Of a stretch of DNA of 64,000 bases, positions 1 through 7,454 are shown one piece after another (position 1 is the stretch's first letter; every line of letters starts with the position of its first letter). The position numbers were made by a program, and so were the translations under genes. The notes below the pieces were generated by a model. It saw only the letters and a list, made by a program, of their open reading frames with translations, did not search any database and was not told where the DNA came from. The DNA lies in contig NZ_FRBY01000002.1 in the NCBI RefSeq assembly GCF_900142735.1, forward strand, positions 744,001 through 808,000. Reading direction: 5' to 3'. This DNA is from Flavobacterium saccharophilum (GTDB lineage Bacteria; Bacteroidota; Bacteroidia; Flavobacteriales; Flavobacteriaceae).

Positions 1-1154
1 CCAACAATATCAATCTTATTTAGTTTTGTTTTCTTTCCACCACTAATGTAGATCGTTTGATATTCCGGAGGTTTTGGTAATGTTGTAGTATTCTCGACTT
101 TTAGTACTTCCATACCATAGTCGATATAATCCAGTTTTTTTTCACTTTCGTGAATGATGATATACGCCGTCCCTGAAGCCTGCATACGTGCCGTACGACC
201 GTTACGATGCGTAAATTCGTCTTCTTTTAAAGGCAAATGATAATGAATTACATGTTTCATTTCAGGAATATCTAATCCACGTGCCGCTAAATCGGTTGTG
301 ATTAAATAACTCATACTTCCGTTTCTAAACTGAATCAAAGCGCGCTCACGCTCATCCTGATCCATACCGCCGTGATAATAGGTCGCGTAGATTCCTTTTT
401 CGTTCAAAGTATCACTGATACGTTCTGCCGCATCACGGTGATTACAAAATATAATAGCCGATTGTGATTTTAACGAACAAATCAAGTTAAATAAACTTTC
501 TAATTTATCTTTTGCTGGTGAAACCACCATTTTCATGGATAGGTTTGCCTTTTCTTCTTCTTCCGGAATAAAATCTAAAACGGTTGGATTAACCACTCTT
601 GTATATCTTGGAATCTCAATATCTGATGTAGCCGAAACCAAAACACGTTTATTCAGTTTCGTTAATTTTCCAATGATGTATGACATTTGCTCGTGGAAAC
701 CCAATTGCAATGATTTGTCAAATTCATCTAAAATTAAAGTCTGAATTTTATCTGTACGGAAAGTATCTCTGTCGATATGATCAGCAATTCTACCCGGAGT
801 TCCAATTAAAACCGCAGGAGGATTGCTTAAATTCTTGATTTCAGTATCGATTGAATGTCCACCGTAACAGATATTCACTTTATATTGTGTTCCCATTTTC
901 TTCCAAACCTGCTCAATTTGCAAACCTAATTCACGCGAAGGCACTAAAATTAAACATTGCACTGAAAGAATTTCAGGCTGTAATAATTCTAAAACCGGAA
1001 GTAAAAAAGCTAATGTTTTTCCTGATCCTGTTGGAGAAAGCAGTAAAACATTGTTATCGTTTAAAATTGCGTCTTGAGCAACTTCTTGCATTTCGTTCAG
1101 GCTTTCAATTCCTAAATTCGAAAGTATGTTGTTGGAATGGTGTTTTTTATTCAT
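1..1154 (-). CDS. DEAD-box RNA helicase (3' end beyond the window)
   Basis: ATP-dependent RNA helicase acting in RNA remodelling or ribosome assembly in the cytoplasm. Reading from the ATG at 1154 on the minus strand, the Walker A motif SPTGSGKT is at about residues 40-47. Motif II is DEFD at 143-146 (a variant of DEAD), motif III SAT is near 174, and the C-terminal RecA domain carries ARGLDIPE and HRNGRTAR (about 316-323), close to the canonical HRxGRxxR arginine-finger motif. About 384 codons are visible and the frame is still open at position 1, so the C-terminal tail is missing. The ATG gives MNKKHHSNNILSNLGIE followed by a Q-motif-like stretch, the expected N-terminus. Family assignment is secure; the specific paralogue is not. 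Confidence 0.93.
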   Translation of the reverse strand, partial: MNKKHHSNNILSNLGIESLNEMQEVAQDAILNDNNVLLLSPTGSGKTLAFLLPVLELLQPEILSVQCLILVPSRELGLQIEQVWKKMGTQYKVNICYGGHSIDTEIKNLSNPPAVLIGTPGRIADHIDRDTFRTDKIQTLILDEFDKSLQLGFHEQMSYIIGKLTKLNKRVLVSATSDIEIPRYTRVVNPTVLDFIPEEEEKANLSMKMVVSPAKDKLESLFNLICSLKSQSAIIFCNHRDAAERISDTLNEKGIYATYYHGGMDQDERERALIQFRNGSMSYLITTDLAARGLDIPEMKHVIHYHLPLKEDEFTHRNGRTARMQASGTAYIIIHESEKKLDYIDYGMEVLKVENTTTLPKPPEYQTIYISGGKKTKLNKIDIV

Positions 1155-1463
1155 TTTGCAAAAGTAGGTAAAAAAAGTTGTTTCAGGTTTTTCTTGTTTC
1201 AGGTTTCAGGTTTTCTAAACTTTGTCTATAATTTTTACCGCAAAGTTTACAAAGGTTTTTTTAATAGATTGTGTTTAGAATGTGTTGACAAACACAAAGT
1301 TCGCAAAGCTTTGTGAACTTTGCGTATCCCGATAGCTATCGGGATTGCGTGCTTTGCGGTAAATGTCAAAGTTGCTCTATTCTCATTTCAACTTGAAACT
1401 TGAAACAAGAAAAACTTGAAACTAATTTTTTCTATATTTGACTTCTATTAAAAACCCAAATTC
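1155..1463. repeat. Intergenic repeats: GCAAAG-rich inverted repeat plus 20-bp palindrome
   Basis: This gap of about 309 bases has no convincing gene. It holds imperfect inverted copies of CGCAAAGTTCGCAAAG-like sequence (about 1295-1325) and a perfect palindrome ATCCCGATAGCTATCGGGAT at 1326-1345, followed by another GCTTTGCGGT. Related copies lie elsewhere in the window (3207-3224, 14897-14908, 16762-16779 for the palindrome; 5.5, 6.1, 51.7, 52.5 and 58.5 kb for GCAAAG). The function is unknown. Confidence 0.8.
1433..1440 (+). promoter_or_regulatory. Candidate Bacteroidota -7 element TATATTTG
   Basis: TATATTTG fits the Bacteroidota sigma-A -7 consensus TAnnTTTG and lies 23 bases before the ATG of the M14 peptidase gene. 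No well-placed -33 TTTG is seen, so this is a motif match only. Confidence 0.5.
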
Positions 1464-3191
1464 ATGAAATTTTTTACCATTGTCATTTCACTTTTCACAC
1501 TGACTACTTTCGCTCAAAACAATAAAAAATACGATACCTTTTTTGAGAAAGGAAACGGAAATCAATCGGCCTCTTATGAGGAAACAATTAAGTACTTTAA
1601 ACTCTTAGCCAATGATTTTCCGACCATTCAAATGAAAGAAATGGGATTAACAGATTCAGGAGAACCTTTGCATATGGTAACTTTTAATCCGGATAAGGAA
1701 TTTGATTTTGATAAGATTCAGAAAACTAAAGCAGTTCTTTTTATCAACAACGGTATTCACGCTGGAGAGCCCGACGGAATAGATGCCACTATGCAATTCT
1801 ACAGAGATTTGGCCATCGGAAAAATGAAAGCGCCCAAAAACACGGTTTTAGTTTGTATTCCGGTTTATAATATTGGCGGTGCTTTAAACCGAAATTCAAC
1901 TACAAGGGCTAATCAGGACGGACCGGAAGTTTATGGCTTTAGAGGAAATGCCCGAAACTATGATTTGAATCGTGATTTAATGAAATCGGACACTCGAAAT
2001 ACGAAGAGTTTTGTTGCCATTTTTCAAAAAATAAATGCCGATGTTTTTATCGATAATCATGTGAGTAATGGTTCTGATTACCAATACAAACTGACTTATA
2101 TTATGACACAACATAACAAATTAGGAACTGTTTTAGGCGATTATATGAACGATGTAATGATGCCGGCTTTGGTGAAAGATTTACAGCAAAAGAAAATCGA
2201 GACAACGCCTTATGTCGATTCATTTAAAGATACTCCAGACAAAGGTTTTGGGCAGTTTGTCGACAGTCCCAGATATACAACAGGTTATACATCTTTGTTT
2301 AACACTATCGGGTTTGTAGTTGAAACACATATGTTAAAAAAATATGCTGAGCGCGTAAAGATGACGTATGAATACATGAAATCGACTATGGATTTTACTG
2401 ATGCCAATTATCAAAAAATAAAAGAATTGCGTGTCAAAAATCTGGAACAATATCAGCCCAAAAAACCGTATACCTTAAAATGGGAACTGGATAGCACAAA
2501 AGCGACCACTTTTTCGTTTTTAGGCTACGAAGCCGGATACAAAAAAAGTGACGCTACAACCGGAAATCGTTTGTATTACGATCGTAGTAAACCGTATAAA
2601 AAAGATGTCCCTTATATAAAAGAATTCAAATCACTCAAAGATGTTGTTATTCCGTCTGCTTATATCATTCCGCGTGGTTATTGGAATATTATTGATCTTT
2701 TGAAGAACAATAATATTGCGTTTACACAACTTAAAAACGATACCATTATTGAAGTAGAAAGTTATAGAATTGCAGATTTTAAAACGTTCTCAAATGCTTA
2801 CGAAGGACATTATTTACACTACAATACGAAAGTAACTTCTAAAAATGTGAAAATGGCTTTTGCCAAAGGAGACTATCTTGTTTCAACAAAACAGAAAGGC
2901 GTAAAATATTTAGTAGAAGCTTTTGAACCAGAAGGCGTTGATTCTTTCTTTAACTGGAATTTCTTTGATCCTATTCTACAGCAAAAAGAGCATTATTCAG
3001 AATATATTTTTGAAGATACGGCTGGAAAGCTGCTAAAGGATAATCCACAACTAAAAGCTGAATTAGAAACAAAAAAACAAAACGATCGCGAATTTGCGAA
3101 AAACGCTGAAGCGCAATTAAACTGGATTTATAAGAACTCTGTTTATTATGAAAAGGCTCATATGCAGTATCCTGTTTATCGATTGCTTTAA
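1464..3191 (+). CDS. M14 family zinc carboxypeptidase, exported
   Basis: Metallopeptidase expected to remove C-terminal residues, or process peptides, outside the cytoplasm. Residues 1-17 form a signal peptide (hydrophobic core ending TTFA-Q). The zinc site is visible: HAGE with His99 and Glu102, a third ligand His199 in IDNHVSN, and a candidate catalytic Glu287 in VVETHM. At 575 residues it is longer than a bare M14 domain; the C-terminal roughly 200 residues are an extra region seen in Bacteroidota homologues and I cannot assign them a role. A single-gene unit with a candidate -7 promoter at 1433-1440. The M14 call is firm; the substrate is unknown. Confidence 0.9.
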   Translation: MKFFTIVISLFTLTTFAQNNKKYDTFFEKGNGNQSASYEETIKYFKLLANDFPTIQMKEMGLTDSGEPLHMVTFNPDKEFDFDKIQKTKAVLFINNGIHAGEPDGIDATMQFYRDLAIGKMKAPKNTVLVCIPVYNIGGALNRNSTTRANQDGPEVYGFRGNARNYDLNRDLMKSDTRNTKSFVAIFQKINADVFIDNHVSNGSDYQYKLTYIMTQHNKLGTVLGDYMNDVMMPALVKDLQQKKIETTPYVDSFKDTPDKGFGQFVDSPRYTTGYTSLFNTIGFVVETHMLKKYAERVKMTYEYMKSTMDFTDANYQKIKELRVKNLEQYQPKKPYTLKWELDSTKATTFSFLGYEAGYKKSDATTGNRLYYDRSKPYKKDVPYIKEFKSLKDVVIPSAYIIPRGYWNIIDLLKNNNIAFTQLKNDTIIEVESYRIADFKTFSNAYEGHYLHYNTKVTSKNVKMAFAKGDYLVSTKQKGVKYLVEAFEPEGVDSFFNWNFFDPILQQKEHYSEYIFEDTAGKLLKDNPQLKAELETKKQNDREFAKNAEAQLNWIYKNSVYYEKAHMQYPVYRLL

Positions 3192-3206
3192 GTTAATTAA
3201 CCGCAA

Positions 3207-3224
3207 TCCCGATAGCTATCGGGA
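3207..3224. repeat. Palindrome TCCCGATAGCTATCGGGA
   Basis: Perfect 18-bp palindrome just after the M14 gene, flanked on the left by CCGCAA. It is the reverse-oriented relative of the copy at 1326-1345, where the GCAATCCCGA side is on the other strand. Similar but degenerate copies are at 14897-14908 and 16762-16779. It could act as a weak hairpin; no long T-run follows. Confidence 0.85.
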
Positions 3225-3318
3225 GCTAAGATTTTTTTTTGAAATTGCGTGGATTGAAAAGACTCTAAGATCGCAAAGCTGTTCGTTAAAATCTTTGTAA
3301 ACAAAAAGAGGATTAAAA

Positions 3319-3699
3319 ATGATTAGAAAAATACTAAGCCCAATAATAATTTCAGTAATTCAAATTGTTGTTTTAGCAATTATTCATCAAAGTCTGAATT
3401 ATTTCTATCCAATACAACATAGATCAGTTGGTTTTGGATTGACCATATTATCCACTCGATATGTTTTTATATTTTCAATTTTTTTATTCAATTTTTATCT
3501 GGAATTTTTCAGGAGAAATATTTATTGGATCGGATTTTGTCTTTTAATTCTAACTAGCATTTTACCATTATCAGCATTTAATGAAAGACCTTTTAGAAGC
3601 CTGTTCTTAATTCTGCTAACTTTATGTGGATTTTTATCTTCTCTAGCTTTGAATAAATGGAGAATGAAAATTAATATGAAAACTGAAACAAACTTTTGA
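3319..3699 (+). CDS. Small hypothetical integral membrane protein
   Basis: I do not recognise a family. The 126-residue product has about four hydrophobic segments (roughly 8-28, 40-60, 68-87 and 92-111) and short charged ends (MIRK... and KWRMKINMK). An AGAGGA-like Shine-Dalgarno about 8 bases before the ATG supports the start. It stands alone between repeat-rich DNA on both sides and ends just before the structured element at 3707-3840. The reading frame is probably real because of the uninterrupted membrane pattern, but the function is unknown. Confidence 0.6.
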   Translation: MIRKILSPIIISVIQIVVLAIIHQSLNYFYPIQHRSVGFGLTILSTRYVFIFSIFLFNFYLEFFRRNIYWIGFCLLILTSILPLSAFNERPFRSLFLILLTLCGFLSSLALNKWRMKINMKTETNF

Positions 3700-3706
3700 A
3701 AATGAG

Positions 3707-3840
3707 TTCGCGTGAGGGATAGGAGCTGGCTACCGAAGTAGCGCGGATAGCCCGACAGCATCCTGATAAGTGGGCGTATATACATAAAGTAATTTGCCCA
3801 CTTATCCGGATGGTGGCACGCCCTAATTATATATACGCTA
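3707..3840. repeat. Structured intergenic element with 17-bp inverted repeat
   Basis: Between the membrane gene and DUF4287 lies a GC-richer block. Arms 3759-3775 and 3796-3812 are inverted copies with one mismatch (core GATAAGTGGGC / GCCCACTTATC), separated by 20 bases. An outer pair GCGTATATA (3775-3783) and TATATACGC (3830-3838) is also present. A leading segment with GGATAGCCCGACAGCA precedes the stem. No protein reading is convincing on either strand. It looks like a mobile or regulatory repeat unit rather than a simple terminator because there is no T-run. Confidence 0.6.
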
Positions 3841-3859
3841 AAATAATAAATGGAATTAA

Positions 3860-4090
3860 TTACTGACTATTCTCGTCTTTTATACCTTTAAGCAAGGCAT
3901 AAATTGCCATTGCATGTCCCTGACCTAAGTCAAAATCTTCTTTAAGCCAAGTAACGATATCTCCAGCTTTTACATCGGGTTTGAGTTTTCCGTCTTGTGT
4001 GAAGCTTTTTTGTTCTGCCAAAGTCCTGAATTCAGCCGGACCATTACCAGTCTTTTCTTTTATTGTTCTTAAATATCCTTGAAATGACAT
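3860..4090 (-). CDS. DUF4287 domain protein
   Basis: Small protein matching the DUF4287 pattern: it begins MSFQGYLRTIKEKTG, has a middle EFRTLAEQKSF, and ends with KAGDIVTWLKEDFDLGQGHAMAIYALLKG. I take the ATG at 4090 because family members typically begin MSFQ. An in-frame ATG at 4114 would add eight residues (MNQLINIV) with no family support. The length of about 76 residues fits the family. The molecular role is unknown; such proteins are found singly or appended to DUF5655-type domains. It is separated from the Nudix gene by about 115 bases of non-coding DNA. Confidence 0.8.
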   Translation of the reverse strand: MSFQGYLRTIKEKTGNGPAEFRTLAEQKSFTQDGKLKPDVKAGDIVTWLKEDFDLGQGHAMAIYALLKGIKDENSQ

Positions 4091-4230
4091 AACAATATTT
4101 ATTAGTTGGTTCATCTATATATACGAAAATACAAATAAAAATTTAGATTTACTAACAACTAATATTCTATCTCGAAGCGTTGCAAATAAAGTCTTATCTT
4201 GCCTCTTGCTTCTTTCTTCTTGCCTCTAAC

Positions 4231-4842
4231 CTACTCTTCAACAGAAATCTTACTCTCTTCTTCAAAAAGTAATTTAATGTTTTCGTAAGAGTTTTTCAAA
4301 GCTTCTTTGATTTGTTCGGGATTTAACCAGGCTACTTTTTCGATTCCTTCTTCGATTTGACCTTGCGGCGTTCCTTCAAAATCAGAAAACATTTCGAACC
4401 AATGTGTGATTTTGAGTTTGTATTTTCCGTTTCGTTTAAAAACGTGATAGGTTTTCTGGAGCTTATTTACGATTCGGAGTTTTCCTACGCCGGTTTCCTC
4501 TTCGACTTCACGCATGGCAGTGTCCTCTATTTCCTCGCCTTTTTCGATTCCGCCTTTTGGTAAATCCCATTTTCCGTTCCTGAAAATGAATAAAACTTCT
4601 CCATTTTTATTGTACACAAAGCCTCCTCCCGCTTTACTAACTGGGATTTTAGCTTTTAATGTCTTCATAATTTCCTTTTCGTCAGGATGATATAGGTAAG
4701 CCTTTTGAATTTTATTTTGAAAAATTTTCACTATAAGCTGTTCAATATCAATACTCTCCAACAGGAACAATTGAAAATTAGTCTCTCTTGAGATTTCATT
4801 TGTCAAAAAAAGTGGTTTGTCGTTCACAAAAACTTTATACAT
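4231..4842 (-). CDS. Nudix hydrolase
   Basis: Hydrolase of a nucleoside diphosphate linked to another moiety. The complete Nudix box GX5EX7REUXEEXGU is at residues 97-119, with the REVEEETG core. Before it is an N-terminal region of about 65 residues (YHPDEKEIMKTL) typical of a Bacteroidota Nudix subgroup. Length 203 residues. The substrate cannot be read from the sequence. The start codon (4842) lies inside the candidate -7 element of divergent pyrE, only 7 bases from the pyrE ATG. A near-consensus -7 for this gene, TATCTTTA on the minus strand at 4861-4868, lies within pyrE coding DNA. Confidence 0.92.
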   Translation of the reverse strand: MYKVFVNDKPLFLTNEISRETNFQLFLLESIDIEQLIVKIFQNKIQKAYLYHPDEKEIMKTLKAKIPVSKAGGGFVYNKNGEVLFIFRNGKWDLPKGGIEKGEEIEDTAMREVEEETGVGKLRIVNKLQKTYHVFKRNGKYKLKITHWFEMFSDFEGTPQGQIEEGIEKVAWLNPEQIKEALKNSYENIKLLFEEESKISVEE

Positions 4843-4845
4843 TTG
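4816..4845 (+). promoter_or_regulatory. Candidate pyrE promoter: TTTG-N18-TACATTTG
   Basis: TTTG at 4816-4819 and TACATTTG at 4838-4845 match the Bacteroidota -33/-7 elements with 18-base spacing. The -7 element ends only four bases before the pyrE ATG (4850), so a transcript from it would be leaderless or nearly so. It also covers the Nudix start codon on the other strand. Confidence 0.6.
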
Positions 4846-4849
4846 TATT

Positions 4850-5494
4850 ATGATTTTTAATAAAGATACTGCCGAAAAAACAGCCGAATTGCTTTTGCAA
4901 ATAAATGCAATTAAATTGAATCCAGAAAATCCTTTTACATGGGCTTCTGGATGGAAATCGCCTATTTATTGTGATAATAGGTTAATTCTTTCATTTCCGA
5001 TCATCCGAAATTACGTTCGTGATGAATTTGCGAAAAACATTGAAAAACAATTTGGAAAACCAGATGTTATTGCCGGTGTTGCCACTGGAGCTATTGGAAT
5101 TGGAATTCTTGTTGCTGAAAGCCTTGGATTACCATTTGTATACGTGCGCCCAGAAGCTAAAAAACACGGAAGACAAAACCAGGTTGAAGGTTTTTTACAA
5201 AAAGGACAAAATGTAGTTGTCGTTGAAGATTTAATTAGTACCGGAAACAGCAGTTTGATGGCTGTTGAAGCTTTACGCAATGAAGGTGCTAATATTAAAG
5301 GGATGGCAGCGATTTTCACCTACGGCTTTGGTGTTGCTGAAGAAAACTTTAAAAGCGCAAATATTGACTTATACACGCTAAGCAACTACGAAAACCTATT
5401 GGAACTAGCAGTTCAAAAACAATATATTACCGAAGAGCAGCAATCTACTTTACAAGAATGGAACGCAATTCCATCAACTTGGGGACAGGATTAA
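4850..5494 (+). CDS. pyrE: Orotate phosphoribosyltransferase
   Basis: Converts orotate and PRPP to orotidine 5'-phosphate in de novo pyrimidine synthesis, in the cytoplasm. The PRPP-binding motif VVVVEDLISTGNS is at about residues 122-134, with the flexible-loop region RPEAKKHGRQ at 100-109 and N-terminal FTWASGWKSPIYCDNR. At 214 residues it has the usual length. I place the start at the ATG 4850 (MIFNKDTAEK) rather than an upstream in-frame codon at 4817, because the extension is unlike the family and overlaps the promoter motif. Divergent from the Nudix gene; the next gene lies about 130 bases downstream. Confidence 0.96.
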   Translation: MIFNKDTAEKTAELLLQINAIKLNPENPFTWASGWKSPIYCDNRLILSFPIIRNYVRDEFAKNIEKQFGKPDVIAGVATGAIGIGILVAESLGLPFVYVRPEAKKHGRQNQVEGFLQKGQNVVVVEDLISTGNSSLMAVEALRNEGANIKGMAAIFTYGFGVAEENFKSANIDLYTLSNYENLLELAVQKQYITEEQQSTLQEWNAIPSTWGQD

Positions 5495-5626
5495 TTTTAC
5501 ATTTTAGATTGTCGATTTTAGATTAGATCTAGCTTTGCGAACTTTGTGTTTATAATAAATTTACAATATAAAAAAAACCTTTGCACCCTTTGCGGTTAAA
5601 AAAAAATAAAAAATAAAAAATAAAAT

Positions 5627-6019
5627 ATGAACTTAGAAAGTCCAAAAGTTACTGTTCAGAAATCAGCTCAAGATCTTTTTGATCAATTGACTGATGTTAA
5701 GAATTTTGAAAAATTAATGCCGGATAATATCGCTAAATTTGAAGTGATTGGTGAAGATGCTTTTATTTTTGGATTGAAAGGTATGCCGGAAATAAAATTA
5801 AAAATGAAAGAAAAAGTTGCGCCAAACAAAATTGTTTTGGGAGCTGCAAGCGATAAACTTCCTTTTACTTTGGTTTCAAACATTGACAGCGTTTCAGATT
5901 CATCAAGTGAAGTACAACTTTTATTTGAAGGAGAATTCAACGCCATGATGGCGATGATGATCAAAGGACCAATTAGTAAATTCATTGAAACTTTAGCTAA
6001 CAATATGACTAAATTGTAA
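5627..6019 (+). CDS. SRPBCC (START-like) family protein
   Basis: A 130-residue protein with the compact SRPBCC/Bet v 1-like pattern: an N-terminal strand SPKVTVQKSAQDLFDQLTDVKNFEKLMP, central beta strands (KFEVIGEDAFIFGLKG, IKLKMKEKVAPNKIVLG) and a C-terminal long helix (PISKFIETLANNMTKL). Members bind hydrophobic ligands; no specific ligand can be named. It follows pyrE after a GCAAAG-type repeat and ends in a strong hairpin terminator. The start ATG follows an A-rich leader. Confidence 0.85.
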   Translation: MNLESPKVTVQKSAQDLFDQLTDVKNFEKLMPDNIAKFEVIGEDAFIFGLKGMPEIKLKMKEKVAPNKIVLGAASDKLPFTLVSNIDSVSDSSSEVQLLFEGEFNAMMAMMIKGPISKFIETLANNMTKL

Positions 6020-6070
6020 TTGTTAATTATAAATTGTTAATTGTTAATTCGCTATTTACATAAAATATAA

Positions 6071-6099
6071 AGCCTGATTTTACGATCGGGCTTTTTTTT
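6071..6099 (+). terminator. Rho-independent terminator after the SRPBCC gene
   Basis: Stem AGCCTGAT / ATCGGGCT (one G-T pair) followed by eight T residues. Confidence 0.85.
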
Positions 6100-6170
6100 G
6101 CCACAAAGGCGCTAAGGCACTAAGTTTTTTTTTAGAATAATCTCGCAAAGACGCCAAGCCGCAAAGTTTA
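6100..6170. repeat. GCAAAG/GGCGCTAAGGC-type intergenic repeat
   Basis: Short low-complexity repeat (GCCACAAAGGCGCTAAGGCAC, then CTCGCAAAGACGCCAAGCCGCAAAG), related to blocks at 51.7 kb and 52.5 kb. No gene seen. Confidence 0.6.
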
Positions 6171-6233
6171 ATTACATTTTATCGCATTCGTAGCAAACCT
6201 CTGAACCTTTGTTTCTCTGCAGCTTTAAACCTC

Positions 6234-6974
6234 TCAATAAAGCATTTGAACTTCCTTAATATCAAACTCCGAAACAGAATCGTCTTCCAATAAAATTTGA
6301 ATTTTTCCCACTGAAGAAACGCCTTGTATTATTCCCATGAAGTTTTGTCCGGACGCATCGGAATTGAGGCTTTTAAATGGCATTGGGATACCTTTTCTGA
6401 ATAGCGTATTAAAATATTCATTCCAAAAAATAGCCGAATTTGATTCCCAAGACGCAATTTTCTGTTGTATTTTTTCAATAATTAAAGCCGGTAGCAATTC
6501 TTTGTTAAAAGGATGTCCGGAAATAACTGCCAAGGAAGAAGCATTTGGTAATTCGTCGAAATTTGTTTGGTTTACATTCAGTCCTAATCCAACTACTGAC
6601 ACGATCCTGCCATCGCTTTTGATGGTATTTTCGATTAGTATGCCACCAATCTTTTTATTGTATGACATAATGTCGTTAGGCCATTTTATACTTAAATCAG
6701 GAATATTTAATGATTTTAAAGCCTCAATTACGGATAAGGAAACGATTAAGCTCAAATTAAAAACCTGCTCATTATCATAAAGAAAATCCTTGACCAAGGC
6801 ACTCATAATTAAGTTTTTACCCGATTCCGACTCCCATTTCGCCCCCATTTGCCCCTTGCCTTTTGTCTGATTTTCAGCTGTTACCACAGTAAAATTATCA
6901 AGTTCATCCTGGCTTGATAATGCTTTAAGAAAGTCGTTTGTCGAATCTATGGCATCGAGTTTGATTAGTTTCAT
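6234..6974 (-). CDS. birA: Biotin--[acetyl-CoA-carboxylase] ligase
   Basis: Activates biotin to biotinyl-AMP and attaches it to the lysine of biotin carboxyl carrier domains. The 246-residue protein has the biotin-loop region TKGKGQMGAKW (about 37-47), KWPNDIM (about 97-103) and KKIGGILIE (107-115), and GLGLNVNQ in the middle. There is no N-terminal winged-helix domain, so it is a monofunctional enzyme, not the E. coli-type repressor. The start MKLIKLDAIDSTND matches the family. Divergent from rsfS with about 90 bases between them. Confidence 0.94.
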   Translation of the reverse strand: MKLIKLDAIDSTNDFLKALSSQDELDNFTVVTAENQTKGKGQMGAKWESESGKNLIMSALVKDFLYDNEQVFNLSLIVSLSVIEALKSLNIPDLSIKWPNDIMSYNKKIGGILIENTIKSDGRIVSVVGLGLNVNQTNFDELPNASSLAVISGHPFNKELLPALIIEKIQQKIASWESNSAIFWNEYFNTLFRKGIPMPFKSLNSDASGQNFMGIIQGVSSVGKIQILLEDDSVSEFDIKEVQMLY

Positions 6975-7067
6975 TCAAATAATTTAAATAACTTAATTTA
7001 ATATTTTGTTAAGGTTCAAAAATAATCACAAATTTTGGTAACTTTACAAATTCATATAAAATAATTC

Positions 7068-7439
7068 ATGGCGAAAAAGACTATTAATAATGATGTTCTA
7101 CTGGCGAACATAATAAAGGGGATTGAAGAAGTAAAAGGAAATGATATTGATATTCTTGACTTAAGAGAAATAGACACGGCTGTTTGTGACTATTTTGTCA
7201 TTTGCAACGGAAGCTCTAACACTCAAGTTAACGCCATTGTAAACTCAATCCAAAAAACAGTATCTAAAGATTTAAAAGATAAACCGTGGCACGTAGAAGG
7301 AACCGATAACGCGGAATGGGTTCTTATGGATTATGTGCACATCGTGGTACATGTTTTCCAAAAACACATACGTGAATACTATAATATCGAAAGCCTTTGG
7401 GGTGATGCCAAAATAACTACAATCGAAAACAAATACTAA
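7068..7439 (+). CDS. rsfS: Ribosomal silencing factor RsfS
   Basis: Binds ribosomal protein uL14 and blocks 30S-50S joining under starvation. The 123-residue protein shows the family signatures DILDLREIDTAVCDYFVICNG and WHVEGTDNAEWVLMDYVHIVVHVF, ending with REYYNIESLWGDA. Length is typical. Directly followed (15 bases) by ftsH, so the two are probably co-transcribed. Confidence 0.96.
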   Translation: MAKKTINNDVLLANIIKGIEEVKGNDIDILDLREIDTAVCDYFVICNGSSNTQVNAIVNSIQKTVSKDLKDKPWHVEGTDNAEWVLMDYVHIVVHVFQKHIREYYNIESLWGDAKITTIENKY

Positions 7440-7454
7440 AGAAAATTTTTTCTA

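Noticed and set aside
3522..3785. 87-residue minus-strand reading frame
   Set aside because: Overlaps the small membrane protein and the structured repeat; no signal, motif or family pattern.
3707..3840. Structured element considered as a tRNA or riboswitch
   Set aside because: No acceptor/anticodon arrangement and no recognisable riboswitch core; left as an unexplained repeat.
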